Of a stretch of 64,000 nt of DNA, positions 16,697 to 25,202 are shown one piece after another (the first letter of the stretch is position 1; the number at the start of each line of letters is the position of its first letter). Source of the DNA: Methylibium sp. NZG. GTDB taxonomy: Bacteria; Pseudomonadota; Gammaproteobacteria; Burkholderiales; Burkholderiaceae_C. Position numbers and translations under genes: made by a program. The DNA lies in contig LGRD01000026.1 in NCBI GenBank assembly GCA_001263235.1, positions 62,001 through 126,000 on the forward strand, given 5' to 3'. The notes beneath the pieces were generated by a model, which ran no database searches, had not been told where the DNA came from, and saw only the letters and a program-made list of their open reading frames with translations.

Positions 16697-19675
16697 TCAC
16701 GTGGCACGCTCAATCTGGCAGACCGTCGTCTTGGTCTCTTGCATCATCGTCACACTGTCGTAGCCGTAGGTGGTGGCGGTGTTCACGGCCTCACCGCGGA
16801 TCACCGGCGCCGCGCCATTCGGGTAGTAGGGCGCCAAGTCGACTCCGCCCCAGCGACCCGAAAAGTGAAACGGCAGGAACACCGTTTCGCCGTCCACCCG
16901 CTCGGTGACCATCGCCTTGACGCGAATGCCCTTGAACTCGGGAAGGGCCTCCATCGGCGGGGTCTTCACCCACACGTATTCGCCGTTGCGAATGCCGCGG
17001 TCATTGGCTGTCTTGGGGTTCAGTTCGACGAACATTTCCTGCTGCAGCTCGGCCAACCATGGGTTGGAGCGGGTCTCTTCGCCGCCGCCTTCGTACTCGA
17101 CCAATCGGCCGCTGGTCATGATCAGCGGGTACTTCTTGCCGATGTCGCGGTTCTTGGTCTGCACACTCTTGAAGAGCGTGGGCAGACGCCAGAACGCCTT
17201 GCGGTCGTCGTGCGTCGGGTATTTGTCCACCAGGTCGGCGCGGTTGGAGTACAGCGCCTCGCGATGCTTGGGCAGCGGGTCGGGGAAGTTCCAGACGATC
17301 GCGCGCGCCTTGGCGTTGCCGAACGGATGGCAACCGTGGTTCTTCATCGCGACGCGGATGATGCCGCCGCTGGAATCGGTCTTCCAGTTCTTGCCTTCGG
17401 CGGCCTTTTTCTCGGCGTCGGTCAACTCGTTCCACCAGCCGAGCTTCTTGAGAAGGAGGTGGTCAAACTCGGGGTAGCCGCCTGTGATGTCGGCACCCTT
17501 GGAGTGCGAGCCGTCCTCGGCCAGCAGGCTCACACCTTCACGCTCCACGCCGAAGTTCGCGCGGAAGTTGCCGCCGCCTTCCATGACGTGCTTGCTGGTG
17601 TCGTACAGGTTCGGCGAGCCGGGGTGGCGCATCTCGGGCGTGCCGTAGCACGGCCAGGGCAAGCCGAAGTAATCGCCATCGAGCTTGTAGCCGGTTTCCT
17701 TGTCGATGCCGCCCTTGGCCTTGAGCGTCTTCACGTCGAAGACGTTCATGTTGCGCATGTGCGCCTTCAACCGCTCGGGGCTCTGGCCGGTGTAGCCGAT
17801 GGTCCAGACGCTGCTGTTGATCTCGCGCAGGATCGACTCGACCTCCGGCTCCATCATGCCCTGCTTGCCGGCGACCAGCTTGGAGTTGGCCATCAGTTCC
17901 TTGTCGAAGCCGAGCTTCTGGGCGAACTGGTACATGATCATGTGGTCGGTGCGCGATTCCCAGAGCGGGTCGATCACCTTTTCGCGCCACTGGATCGAGC
18001 GGTTGCTCGCGGTGCACGAGCCGCTGGTCTCGAACTGGTTGCTCGATGGCAGCAGGTAGACCGCGCGGTTCGGGTTCAGGTCGGCAGGTTTGCCGGGCAT
18101 CGCCGCCATCGCGGCGGAGGCGGACGGGTAAGGGTCGATCACGACCAGCAGGTCGAGCTTGTCCATCGCCTGCTTCATCTCCAACCCGCGCGATTGCGAG
18201 TTGGGTGCGTGGCCCCAGAAGAACATGCCGCGCAGGTTGCTGTCCTGGTCGATCAGTTCGTTCTTCTCGAGCACGCCGTCGATCCAGCGCGAGACGGTCA
18301 TGCCGGGCTTGGTCATCATGCCGGGCGCGAACTGCTTCTTGATCCACTCGTAGTCGACGTTCCAGGCCTTGGCGAAGTGCTTCCACGAGCCGTCGGCCAG
18401 GCCGTAGTAGCCGGGCAGCGAGTCGGGGTTGGGGCCGACGTCGGTCGCGCCCTGCACGTTGTCGTGGCCGCGGAAGATGTTGGTGCCGCCGCCGCTCTTG
18501 CCCACGTTTCCGAGCGACAACTGCAGCAGGCACGACGCGCGCACGATCGCGTTGCCGATCGTGTGCTGGGTCTGGCCCATGCACCACACGATCGTGCTGG
18601 GCCGGTTCTCGGCCATGATCTTGGCGACCTTGTAGGTCGTGGCGCCATCAACGCCGCATGCTTCCTGCACCTTCTCGGGCGTCCAGAAGTTCAGCGCCTC
18701 GTCACGCACCTTGTCCATGCCGTAGACACGGTCGTTGATGTACTGCTTGTCTTCCCAGCCGTTCTTGAAGATGTGGTGCATCACGCCGAACAGGAACGGG
18801 ATGTCGCTGCCGGAGCGGATGCGCACGAACTCGTCTGCCTTGGCCGCCGTGCGCGTGAAGCGCGGGTCGACGACGATCATTTTGCAGCCGGTTTCCTTGG
18901 CGTGCAGCATGTGCAGCATCGACACCGGGTGCGCCTCGGCGGCGTTCGAGCCGATGTACATCGCCGCCTTGGCGTTCTGCATGTCGTTGTACGAGTTGGT
19001 CATCGCACCGTAACCCCAGGTGTTCGCGACGCCCGCCACCGTGGTGCTGTGGCAGATGCGCGCCTGGTGGTCGCAGTTGTTGGTGCCCCACAGGCTCACC
19101 CACTTGCGCAGCAGGTAGGCCTGCTCGTTGTTGTGCTTGCTGGAGCCGACGAAGAACAGCGAGTCCGGCCCGCTTTCCTTGCGCAGCGCCAGCATCTTGG
19201 CGCTGATCTCGTCGAGCGCCTGGTCCCAGGTGATGCGCTGGTATTTGCCGTTGACCAGCTTCATCGGGTACTTCAGGCGGAACTCGCCGTGCGCGTTTTC
19301 GCGCAGCGCCGCGCCCTTGGCGCAATGCGCGCCGAGGTTGATCGGCGAGTCGAACACCGGCTCCTGGCGCACCCAGATGCCGTTTTCGACCACCGCATCC
19401 ACCGCGCAGCCCACCGAGCAATGGCCGCAGATCGTGCGCTTGACTTCGATCTTTCCTTTGGCTGCCGCTGCCGGCGCATCGGCCGCCTGGGCCTTGCGCA
19501 CCAACGTCAGCTGCGACGTTGCCAGGCCGGCGCCGACGCCGAGGCCCGAGCGGCGAAGGAACGCACGCCGATCCATCGTCGGAATGGCGCGGGCGAATCC
19601 GCGCGACAGGCTGGACACGAGGGATGAGGACGACGCGGCAACACCAGTGCCGGATGACTTGCGTGTGAGCAGCAT
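16697..19675 (-). CDS. Formate dehydrogenase alpha subunit, molybdopterin (bis-MGD), cysteine type, Tat exported
   Basis: This 992-residue catalytic subunit oxidises formate to CO2. A twin-arginine signal DRRAFLRRSGLGVGAGLA lies near residues 35-52, preceded by an unusually long polar N-terminus. The [4Fe-4S] motif starts CGHCSVGC at about residue 83, with a fourth cysteine in GAHCAKGAAL. The active site reads RICHSTTVAGVANTWGYG near residue 209: the metal ligand is cysteine followed by the conserved histidine, so it is not a selenocysteine enzyme. C-terminal molybdopterin-dinucleotide-binding features include MTSGRLVEYEGGGEETRSNP. It is preceded 31 bases upstream by a small Tat-signal protein. 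A separate internal promoter is likely at 20052-20079. Export implies formate oxidation on the periplasmic side. Confidence 0.95.
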   Translation of the reverse strand: MLLTRKSSGTGVAASSSSLVSSLSRGFARAIPTMDRRAFLRRSGLGVGAGLATSQLTLVRKAQAADAPAAAAKGKIEVKRTICGHCSVGCAVDAVVENGIWVRQEPVFDSPINLGAHCAKGAALRENAHGEFRLKYPMKLVNGKYQRITWDQALDEISAKMLALRKESGPDSLFFVGSSKHNNEQAYLLRKWVSLWGTNNCDHQARICHSTTVAGVANTWGYGAMTNSYNDMQNAKAAMYIGSNAAEAHPVSMLHMLHAKETGCKMIVVDPRFTRTAAKADEFVRIRSGSDIPFLFGVMHHIFKNGWEDKQYINDRVYGMDKVRDEALNFWTPEKVQEACGVDGATTYKVAKIMAENRPSTIVWCMGQTQHTIGNAIVRASCLLQLSLGNVGKSGGGTNIFRGHDNVQGATDVGPNPDSLPGYYGLADGSWKHFAKAWNVDYEWIKKQFAPGMMTKPGMTVSRWIDGVLEKNELIDQDSNLRGMFFWGHAPNSQSRGLEMKQAMDKLDLLVVIDPYPSASAAMAAMPGKPADLNPNRAVYLLPSSNQFETSGSCTASNRSIQWREKVIDPLWESRTDHMIMYQFAQKLGFDKELMANSKLVAGKQGMMEPEVESILREINSSVWTIGYTGQSPERLKAHMRNMNVFDVKTLKAKGGIDKETGYKLDGDYFGLPWPCYGTPEMRHPGSPNLYDTSKHVMEGGGNFRANFGVEREGVSLLAEDGSHSKGADITGGYPEFDHLLLKKLGWWNELTDAEKKAAEGKNWKTDSSGGIIRVAMKNHGCHPFGNAKARAIVWNFPDPLPKHREALYSNRADLVDKYPTHDDRKAFWRLPTLFKSVQTKNRDIGKKYPLIMTSGRLVEYEGGGEETRSNPWLAELQQEMFVELNPKTANDRGIRNGEYVWVKTPPMEALPEFKGIRVKAMVTERVDGETVFLPFHFSGRWGGVDLAPYYPNGAAPVIRGEAVNTATTYGYDSVTMMQETKTTVCQIERAT

Positions 19676-19706
19676 GATTTCTCCTGCGAACTGCGGGAAG
19701 CCGGGG

Positions 19707-19961
19707 TCAGACCTTGGCGGTTTCGTAGTAGCGCAGCACGTGCTGCGTCACTTGGTAGCCATCCCCGCCTTGCTGCGCGGCGGCGGTCACGGGCACTGCG
19801 GCCGGAGCGACCGCGCCCGTGCGCAACGAATAGGCAGCCACGGCGGCCGCTCCGGCCACGCCGGCTCCCGCCACCAGGCTGCGTCGGTCAATGCCGGCTG
19901 CGGGGCTGGCAACCTCGGTTGCCTTCGAAACGCCTTTGGACTTGCCTCGAAAAAGCTTCAT
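19707..19961 (-). CDS. Small Tat-signal protein of formate dehydrogenase loci
   Basis: This is an 84-residue protein that starts MKLFRGKSKGVSKATEV and contains a twin-arginine motif, IDRRSLVAGAGVAGAAAVAA, as its only clear feature. The C-terminus is short (YQVTQHVLRYYETAKV). Such proteins directly upstream of cysteine- or selenocysteine-type formate dehydrogenase alpha genes form a recognised small family (formate dehydrogenase region Tat target). Their role, perhaps as an export or assembly partner that lacks its own cofactor, is not established. The 19961 start was chosen because the upstream extension is basic and unlike a Tat leader. Confidence 0.8.
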   Translation of the reverse strand: MKLFRGKSKGVSKATEVASPAAGIDRRSLVAGAGVAGAAAVAAYSLRTGAVAPAAVPVTAAAQQGGDGYQVTQHVLRYYETAKV

Positions 19962-20051
19962 GTCGCGGCTCCTGCGTGACCCTCGGGAAGGTCGTATTCG
20001 ATGTTGGTACGAAAGCGGCACAACACCGCCCAAACCCTGGAATCCCCCTGG

Positions 20052-20079
20052 AATTTAACAGCATACGTTGCAGCGTCAA
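20052..20079 (-). promoter_or_regulatory. Candidate sigma-70 promoter for the formate dehydrogenase structural genes
   Basis: On the minus strand TTGACG (20074-20079), a 16-base spacer and TAAATT (20052-20057) form a reasonable promoter. It is located in the 220-base gap between the TorD-like gene and the small Tat-protein gene, about 90 bases before that gene's start. This is the only gap of this size inside the locus, so an internal promoter here is expected. No activator site was identified. Confidence 0.45.
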
Positions 20080-20181
20080 GCCGGGCATTCGAGCAGGCCG
20101 GGGTAGGCCGAGGTATTGGGTCAGGCCTGTCAAAGCGCAGCCCGTGCCCGGTGGACGGCATTCGCTGAGCTCGGCGCCGAG

Positions 20182-20802
20182 CTATGCGTCGAGCATGTCC
20201 AGGCCCTGCGCCTCGACGGCCAGAAAGTCACGCGCAAACACGGTGACGGCACGGTAGAAGTCTGCGCGCGGGTGGGCTTGGAGCGCGTCCCAAAGCTTGT
20301 CAGGCCAGCCGCGCAGGTGGGCGTTGAAGAACTTCTGCTGGTTCGCCAGGTTGCTCACACCCAAGTCATCACCGGCGATCAGATAGCGCATCACCTCGCA
20401 GAGGGCCGAAACATGGTCTTCGGTTTCAAGGACCGCTTCAGGCCGCTCGAGCCCGAGCGAGCGCAAGTCGTGGCGCAGCGCGACGAGCGGCTTCTCGTTC
20501 AACGCACCGGCGATGAAGTAGGAGCCGTACAAGAACACCTCGGGCTTGCCCACGCCCATGAAAAGCGCCGCGTACTCATCGCGCACCGCAGCGGCAGACA
20601 GCCGGCGCGAGGCGGCCACCAGCTCCGTCCACGAGGCTTCGAGAAACGCGCCGGGCGCAGGTGCTTCGGTGGCCGCGACTTGCAGCTGCGCGTACAGATC
20701 ATCGGCCGGCGGCGCGTAGAAGAGTTGCGCGAGCAAACCGTAGACCTCGGCACGCGCCAGTTCTTCGCGATCGTCGGGGGGGCTGAAGTTCAAGGCGGCC
20801 AT
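20182..20802 (-). CDS. TorD/DmsD-family redox enzyme maturation chaperone
   Basis: This is a 206-residue all-helical chaperone. Family features include ELARAEVYGLLAQLFYAPP (about residues 14-32), EYAALFMGVGKPEVFLYGSY near 75-95 with the typical aromatic patch, and ETEDHVSALCEVMRYLIAG near 125-143, which contains the conserved E-D-H type helix. TorD-like proteins bind Tat leaders of molybdoenzymes, hold the apoenzyme until cofactor insertion, and proofread export. Here it most likely serves the Tat-signal alpha subunit and perhaps the small Tat protein. It begins 7 bases after the polyferredoxin stop. A 16-bp perfect palindrome (20168-20183) sits at its stop codon, but without a T-run. Confidence 0.87.
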   Translation of the reverse strand: MAALNFSPPDDREELARAEVYGLLAQLFYAPPADDLYAQLQVAATEAPAPGAFLEASWTELVAASRRLSAAAVRDEYAALFMGVGKPEVFLYGSYFIAGALNEKPLVALRHDLRSLGLERPEAVLETEDHVSALCEVMRYLIAGDDLGVSNLANQQKFFNAHLRGWPDKLWDALQAHPRADFYRAVTVFARDFLAVEAQGLDMLDA

Positions 20803-20809
20803 GTGAGGC

Positions 20810-22966
20810 TCACAGATCGGTGATCCGGACTTCGCCGGGGTTCGAGTGGATGTCGATCACGCGGCAATCGCCGCACATCTTCAAGCGATCGGCCGCTTCG
20901 CCCTGGAACATCGAGTGGCCGGCCAGCTTGCCGACCATCGCCTCGATTGCCTGCAAGGTGCCGAAGGCCTTGCCGCAACGAATGCAGGCGTAGGGCTGGG
21001 CTTCGTTGAGCACGCGCAACTGCTTGCGCGCCTTGCCGCCGTCGGCCAGCCACAGGCGTGGCTCAAGCGTGATCGCGCCTTCCGGGCAGGTGGTGGCGCA
21101 CAGGCCGCACTGCACGCAGTTCTTCTCGATGAAGCGCAGCTGCGGCAGGTCGGGGTTGTCGGCGAGTGCAGATTCAGGGCAGGCGCCGACGCAGCTCAGG
21201 CACATCGTGCACTTCTTGGTGTCGATCAACAGCCCCCCGAGCGGGCTGGCTGGTGCGGGCAGCGCAATGACCGACGGCGCGGGCGCAGCGTTGTGCATCA
21301 GGTGGTCGATGGCGAGGTCGAGCGTGGCGCGCTTGTCGGCCTGCACGGTGTAGGTGGCGGCAGCCTTCACGGTCGCGGCCGGCGCTGCCCTCAGCGCCGC
21401 GTCGAGCGTCCGCGCATCGGTGGCCGACACGACGCGAAAGTGCTCGCCCGCCAGACCCAGGCCACTCAGGATCGCCTGCGCCACGCCCATCTGCGCCGCC
21501 ACGGCGGCACGGTACTCGGGCGCCTCCTCGTCGGTCATCAACACCCACACCTGCGACGCGCCGAAGGCGACCGCCGACAACCACAGCTCGATGCCGGTGG
21601 AAGCGGTGTGCCACACGTCCAGCGGCAGCACGCGCGCCGGCACGCCGTGCAGCGCCTTGCCGGTACGCGCTTGCCGGCCGAGTTCGCCGATCAGTTTCGT
21701 GCCCGCACCCTGGCTGTGGATGAGCAGCGCCGCGTCCTTCGCCCCGGCGCGCTGGTAGGCCGCCAGCAGCGTGCGGATGCGCTTGCCCTGCTCGTCGGCG
21801 CGCGGCGTGGCGTAAGTGATGGCGCCGCTCGGGCAAACGGTGGTGCACGCACCGCAGCCGACGCACAAATGCGGCTCGACGACGATGCCGCCGCCGCTGA
21901 ACGAGCCGAGCGCGGTGAACTGGCCGGTCTTGCCCTTCATCGACGCATCGCTGCGGATCGCCTCAGCCGAGCAGACGTCGATGCACGCGCTGCAGCCGAT
22001 GCGCTCGTTGCGGCTGTGTGCGCAGAGCTTTTGTTTGTACTGAAAGAACTTCGGCTTCTCGAACTCGCCAACGCTGTCGCGCAACCTCAGCACCGCCGCC
22101 ACCAGTGCGGCATCGTCGGCGGCATGGAAGTAGCCTTGCGGCGGTTGGTGCAGGCTGAGGTACGGCGTGGGGTTCAGGTCGAGCACCAGGTCGAAGTTCT
22201 CTTCGACTTCCTCTGCCGCACGCTGGAAGTCGATCGCGCCGGCCGCGTCGCACACGCGCACGCAGTCGCGGTGGCTCTTGCATCGGCTCAGGTCGATCTG
22301 GTAGCTGAAGTCGATGGCGCCCTCGGGGCACACCTCGATGCAGGCATTGCAGCGCGTGCACAGGTCCAGGTCGATCGGGTTGCTGGCGGTCCAAGCGACC
22401 TCGAACGCACCGAGCCAACCGCTGATGCGCGTCAACCGCCCGGCGTGAACCGCGCACGTGTGCTCTTGCGCCAACGTGCCGCCGCCCTGCAGCAGCAGCG
22501 TCACCTCCAGCTTGTCGGCCAGCATGCTGGCAGCCCGCTCGGCGCGGTCGGCCGTGCCGATCACCAGCACCCGCCCGGCAGATTGGTAGCCGACCGTGGG
22601 CACCGGCTCGGGCTCGGGCAATTGCGCCGCCTTGATCAGTGCGGCGATCTTCGCGGTGGCGCTCTTCGCGTCCTTCGACCAGCCGCTGGTCTCGCGGATG
22701 TTGACGAATCGGATCGGCCGCTCGGCCACGCCCGGCGCGCCTTCGGTCTGCGCGTTGAGTTCGAGGAACAGGCTGCTCTCTTGCGTGCAAGCGACCAGCA
22801 AGTCGTCACCCGTTTTGGCCGCGCGCTGGAACGCGCCCGCCTCACGCCGGCACAGCAGCGTGTGGACGGTCTGCAGCCCGTCGGAAGCGTCAGGCCCCAG
22901 GGCCTTGACCAGGCCCGGGCCGTCCAGCGGCATCGTCTTGTTGCAGTCGCAGATCAGTGTCTTCAT
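20810..22966 (-). CDS. Large multi-cluster 4Fe-4S ferredoxin-like protein (polyferredoxin) of the formate dehydrogenase locus
   Basis: This is a 718-residue soluble iron-sulfur protein. Ferredoxin-type cysteine clusters are visible in order: CTRCNACIEVCPEG (about 212), CKSHRDCVRVCDAAG, CSACIDVCSAEA (about 340), CVGCGACTTVCPSG (about 385), CTMCLSCVGACPES (about 605) and CVQCGLCATTCPEG (about 640). A C-terminal pair of CxxC motifs (CIRCGKAF and CGDCRV) looks like a zinc-ribbon or rubredoxin-like site. The N-terminal CDCN lies in a separate domain. There is no signal peptide and no membrane helix. It probably carries electrons in the cytoplasm, or assists cluster or cofactor assembly; its partner is not known. 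Its start overlaps the DUF3306 gene by 77 bases. The ATG at 22966 was chosen because upstream residues are proline/arginine-rich and non-homologous. Confidence 0.85.
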   Translation of the reverse strand: MKTLICDCNKTMPLDGPGLVKALGPDASDGLQTVHTLLCRREAGAFQRAAKTGDDLLVACTQESSLFLELNAQTEGAPGVAERPIRFVNIRETSGWSKDAKSATAKIAALIKAAQLPEPEPVPTVGYQSAGRVLVIGTADRAERAASMLADKLEVTLLLQGGGTLAQEHTCAVHAGRLTRISGWLGAFEVAWTASNPIDLDLCTRCNACIEVCPEGAIDFSYQIDLSRCKSHRDCVRVCDAAGAIDFQRAAEEVEENFDLVLDLNPTPYLSLHQPPQGYFHAADDAALVAAVLRLRDSVGEFEKPKFFQYKQKLCAHSRNERIGCSACIDVCSAEAIRSDASMKGKTGQFTALGSFSGGGIVVEPHLCVGCGACTTVCPSGAITYATPRADEQGKRIRTLLAAYQRAGAKDAALLIHSQGAGTKLIGELGRQARTGKALHGVPARVLPLDVWHTASTGIELWLSAVAFGASQVWVLMTDEEAPEYRAAVAAQMGVAQAILSGLGLAGEHFRVVSATDARTLDAALRAAPAATVKAAATYTVQADKRATLDLAIDHLMHNAAPAPSVIALPAPASPLGGLLIDTKKCTMCLSCVGACPESALADNPDLPQLRFIEKNCVQCGLCATTCPEGAITLEPRLWLADGGKARKQLRVLNEAQPYACIRCGKAFGTLQAIEAMVGKLAGHSMFQGEAADRLKMCGDCRVIDIHSNPGEVRITDL

Positions 22967-23531
22967 GGGCGAGGTCTTCGGGTTCTGCGGGCGGCGCGGT
23001 GCCCGCCACCAAGGTGGCGGGCAGGGGGGTGAGGTCGGTGGGCGAGGCGAGCGAGGCATGCGCTGCCGCGTCGGACGCGCTCTTCTCGTCGTCGTCGAAC
23101 AGCCCGAGGAACGACGACTGCCGCAGCATCCGCAGCATCGAGGGCGGGATCGGATCGGGCTTGCCGTAGTCGTCGATGTACGTGTCGAGCCCGTCCATGA
23201 CGTTGAAGTGCGGGTCGGTGAAGAGCTTCTTCATAGCAGCGTTGCGAACGTTGCCTTCGACGCCGGGGGCGACGAAGCGCGAATAGTCGGACTCGCGCGT
23301 GAGCCGCGCCACGTCGTCGAGGGTCGGCAGCGGCGCGGCCGGGGGCGGTGGCGCCTCGGCCACAGGCGCTGCGGCAGCGCTCGGGACAGCGTCGGCGCTG
23401 GCGTCGGTGTTCAGCAGTTCGACCGGCGCCGGTGGCGCCGTTTCGGCCGGTGCCACACCCGTGCGCACTGCCACCTTGCGACGCGCCCAGCGCGACAGGA
23501 AGCCGCCTTCTTCGCCCGGCTGCCCGCTCAC
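22890..23531 (-). CDS. DUF3306-family protein
   Basis: This is a 213-residue protein of the DUF3306 family, found next to formate dehydrogenase genes in proteobacteria. The conserved N-terminus MSGQPGEEGGFLSRWARRK is followed by a low-complexity alanine/proline segment (about 25-70). The conserved core reads LTRESDYSRFVAPGVEGNVR near residues 78-97, then ALFTDPHFNV-like and GLDTYIDDYGKPDPIPPSML segments. The last 25 residues or so are encoded in a stretch that also encodes the start of the polyferredoxin in another frame (overlap 22890-22966). It overlaps the DUF3305 stop by four bases. Function unknown; co-occurrence suggests a maturation role. Confidence 0.83.
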   Translation of the reverse strand: MSGQPGEEGGFLSRWARRKVAVRTGVAPAETAPPAPVELLNTDASADAVPSAAAAPVAEAPPPPAAPLPTLDDVARLTRESDYSRFVAPGVEGNVRNAAMKKLFTDPHFNVMDGLDTYIDDYGKPDPIPPSMLRMLRQSSFLGLFDDDEKSASDAAAHASLASPTDLTPLPATLVAGTAPPAEPEDLAHEDTDLRLQQDDAAGRPGPGQGPGA

Positions 23532-24010
23532 GATTGCCTCTGCTCCGGCGGCAGGAACGACTGCGGCCGCTTGCGCTTCTTCGGCTCGGGCTTGTAGTGC
23601 TCGTCGGTGTAGGCCTGCAGCCAGGCCGCCACGTCGGCGCCCAGCGGCACGTTGTCGACATGCTCCTGCGCGTCGAGCCAGCGGCCGGCTTCGTTGTACG
23701 ACAGGCTCACCGTCTCCGGCCGCGCGATCGACGGGTCGTCATCGTCCCTGCGCCACACCACGAACCACACCGGCGCGCCCGACGTGAGGTTGAGGTAGTA
23801 GCCCTCACACTCGTCGCGGAACAGGCTCAAGCTGAAGCCCGGAAACAGCGTGCGGCGGTGCTTGCCGTCGTCGCGCAGCACACGCGCCTGTTCGCCGAAT
23901 GCGGCCTCACCCTCCACGACTTCGGCCACGGCGAAGCGCCAGTCCTCCCAGCGATTGGGCTGTGCCTCCCGCTCCATCACCACCGCCACATTGATAGAAG
24001 GCCGGTCCAT
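23528..24010 (-). CDS. DUF3305-family protein
   Basis: This is a 160-residue protein of the DUF3305 family, a usual companion of DUF3306 and formate dehydrogenase genes. The start MDRPSINVAVVMEREAQPNR is the conserved N-terminus; further conserved parts include RWEDWRFAVAEVV, YYLNLTSGAPVWFVVWRR and VSLSYNEAGRWLDAQEHVDN. It has no signal peptide, membrane helix or obvious metal motif. It ends in a basic tail KPEPKKRKRPQ. It starts 23 bases after the apbC stop and overlaps the DUF3306 start by four bases, so this end of the locus looks like one transcript. Molecular function is not known. Confidence 0.83.
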   Translation of the reverse strand: MDRPSINVAVVMEREAQPNRWEDWRFAVAEVVEGEAAFGEQARVLRDDGKHRRTLFPGFSLSLFRDECEGYYLNLTSGAPVWFVVWRRDDDDPSIARPETVSLSYNEAGRWLDAQEHVDNVPLGADVAAWLQAYTDEHYKPEPKKRKRPQSFLPPEQRQS

Positions 24011-24033
24011 CGGGACACTGTTGAGTTGCAGGC

Positions 24034-25125
24034 TCAGGTTGACTTCGAGATCGAGATGCTCGGGAACTTCGACGAGAAGTCCTTCGCCCGCTGCGCAATC
24101 TTGACCGCCACCTGGCGCGCCACGCTCTTGTACAGCGCAGAGACCTCGCTGTCCGGGTCGCTCACCACGCTCGGCCGGCCGGAGTCGGCCTGCACGCGGA
24201 TCGACAGGTTCAGCGGCAGCGCGCCCAGGTAGTCCATGCCGTACTCGGCCGCCATGTTCTTGCCGCCGTCCTGGCCGAAGATGTGCTCCACGTGGCCGCA
24301 CTTCTCGCACACATGCACCGCCATGTTCTCGACGATGCCCAGGATCGGCACGCCGACCTTCTCGAACATCTTGATGCCCTTCTTGGCGTCGAGCAGCGCG
24401 ATGTCTTGCGGCGTGGTCACGATCACCGCGCCGGTCAGCGGCACGCGCTGGCTGAGGGTGAGCTGAATGTCGCCGGTGCCGGGCGGCATGTCCACCACAA
24501 GGTAGTCGAGCTCGGCCCAGTTGGTCTGGCGCAGCAACTGTTCCAGCGCTTGCGTGGCCATCGGGCCGCGCCAGATCATCGGGTTGTCGGCATCGACTAG
24601 GAAGCCGATCGACATGACCTGCACGCCGTAGTTCTCCATCGGCTCCATCGTCTTGCCGTCGGCGCTTTCGGGCCGGCCTTCAATGCCCATCATCATCGGC
24701 TGGCTCGGGCCGTAGATGTCGGCGTCGAGGATGCCGACCGTGGCGCCCTCGGCCGCAAGCGCCAGCGCCAGGTTCACGGCCGTCGTGCTCTTGCCCACGC
24801 CGCCCTTGCCCGAGGCCACGGCGATGATGTTCTTCACCTTCGGCAGCAACTGCACGCCGCGCTGCACTGCGTGCGGCACGATTTTGCTGGCCAGGTTGGC
24901 GCTGACGTTCTCGACCCCGGCCACCGTGCGCGCCGCCGCAATCAGCGCCTTGCGCAGCGCAGCGATCTGACTCTTGGCGGGGTAGCCGAGTTCGACGTCG
25001 AAGGCCACGTCGCCACCGTCCACACGCAGGTTCCTGACCTGCTTGGTGCTGACGAAGTCCTTGCCCGTGTTCGGGTCGATGACGGCTTTGAGCGCATCGA
25101 GCAGCGCGGTGTCGGTAACGGCCAT
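24034..25125 (-). CDS. apbC: ApbC/Mrp P-loop iron-sulfur cluster carrier
   Basis: This is a 363-residue Mrp/NBP35-type ATPase that carries [4Fe-4S] clusters to target enzymes. A DUF59/MIP18 domain lies at residues 1-80. A deviant Walker A, ASGKGGVGKSTTAVNLAL, is near residues 103-120, and the Walker B region is VVDMPPGTGD. The cluster-binding CEKCGH lies near residues 274-279. It sits first in the minus-strand formate dehydrogenase locus, 23 bases before DUF3305. That placement is common in relatives and fits a supply role for the many clusters encoded downstream. It may also be transcribed for general use from its own promoter in 25126-25202. Confidence 0.92.
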   Translation of the reverse strand: MAVTDTALLDALKAVIDPNTGKDFVSTKQVRNLRVDGGDVAFDVELGYPAKSQIAALRKALIAAARTVAGVENVSANLASKIVPHAVQRGVQLLPKVKNIIAVASGKGGVGKSTTAVNLALALAAEGATVGILDADIYGPSQPMMMGIEGRPESADGKTMEPMENYGVQVMSIGFLVDADNPMIWRGPMATQALEQLLRQTNWAELDYLVVDMPPGTGDIQLTLSQRVPLTGAVIVTTPQDIALLDAKKGIKMFEKVGVPILGIVENMAVHVCEKCGHVEHIFGQDGGKNMAAEYGMDYLGALPLNLSIRVQADSGRPSVVSDPDSEVSALYKSVARQVAVKIAQRAKDFSSKFPSISISKST

Positions 25126-25202
25126 GGGATCTCGGAAAGAGTTGGAAACAACGATGGACCGAGTCTAGCCCCTGGCGCCAAGCTGTTCGCCCCGGTCAAA
25201 CG

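Noticed and set aside
16049-19627. 1192-residue open frame on the plus strand opposite the formate dehydrogenase alpha gene
   Set aside because: It is the antisense shadow of a conserved high-GC gene; its translation is rich in Arg, His, Val and Ala with no family resemblance.
20168-20183. Perfect 16-bp palindrome at the end of the TorD-like gene as a terminator
   Set aside because: There is no loop or T-run, and a palindrome of this composition can arise by chance in GC-rich DNA.
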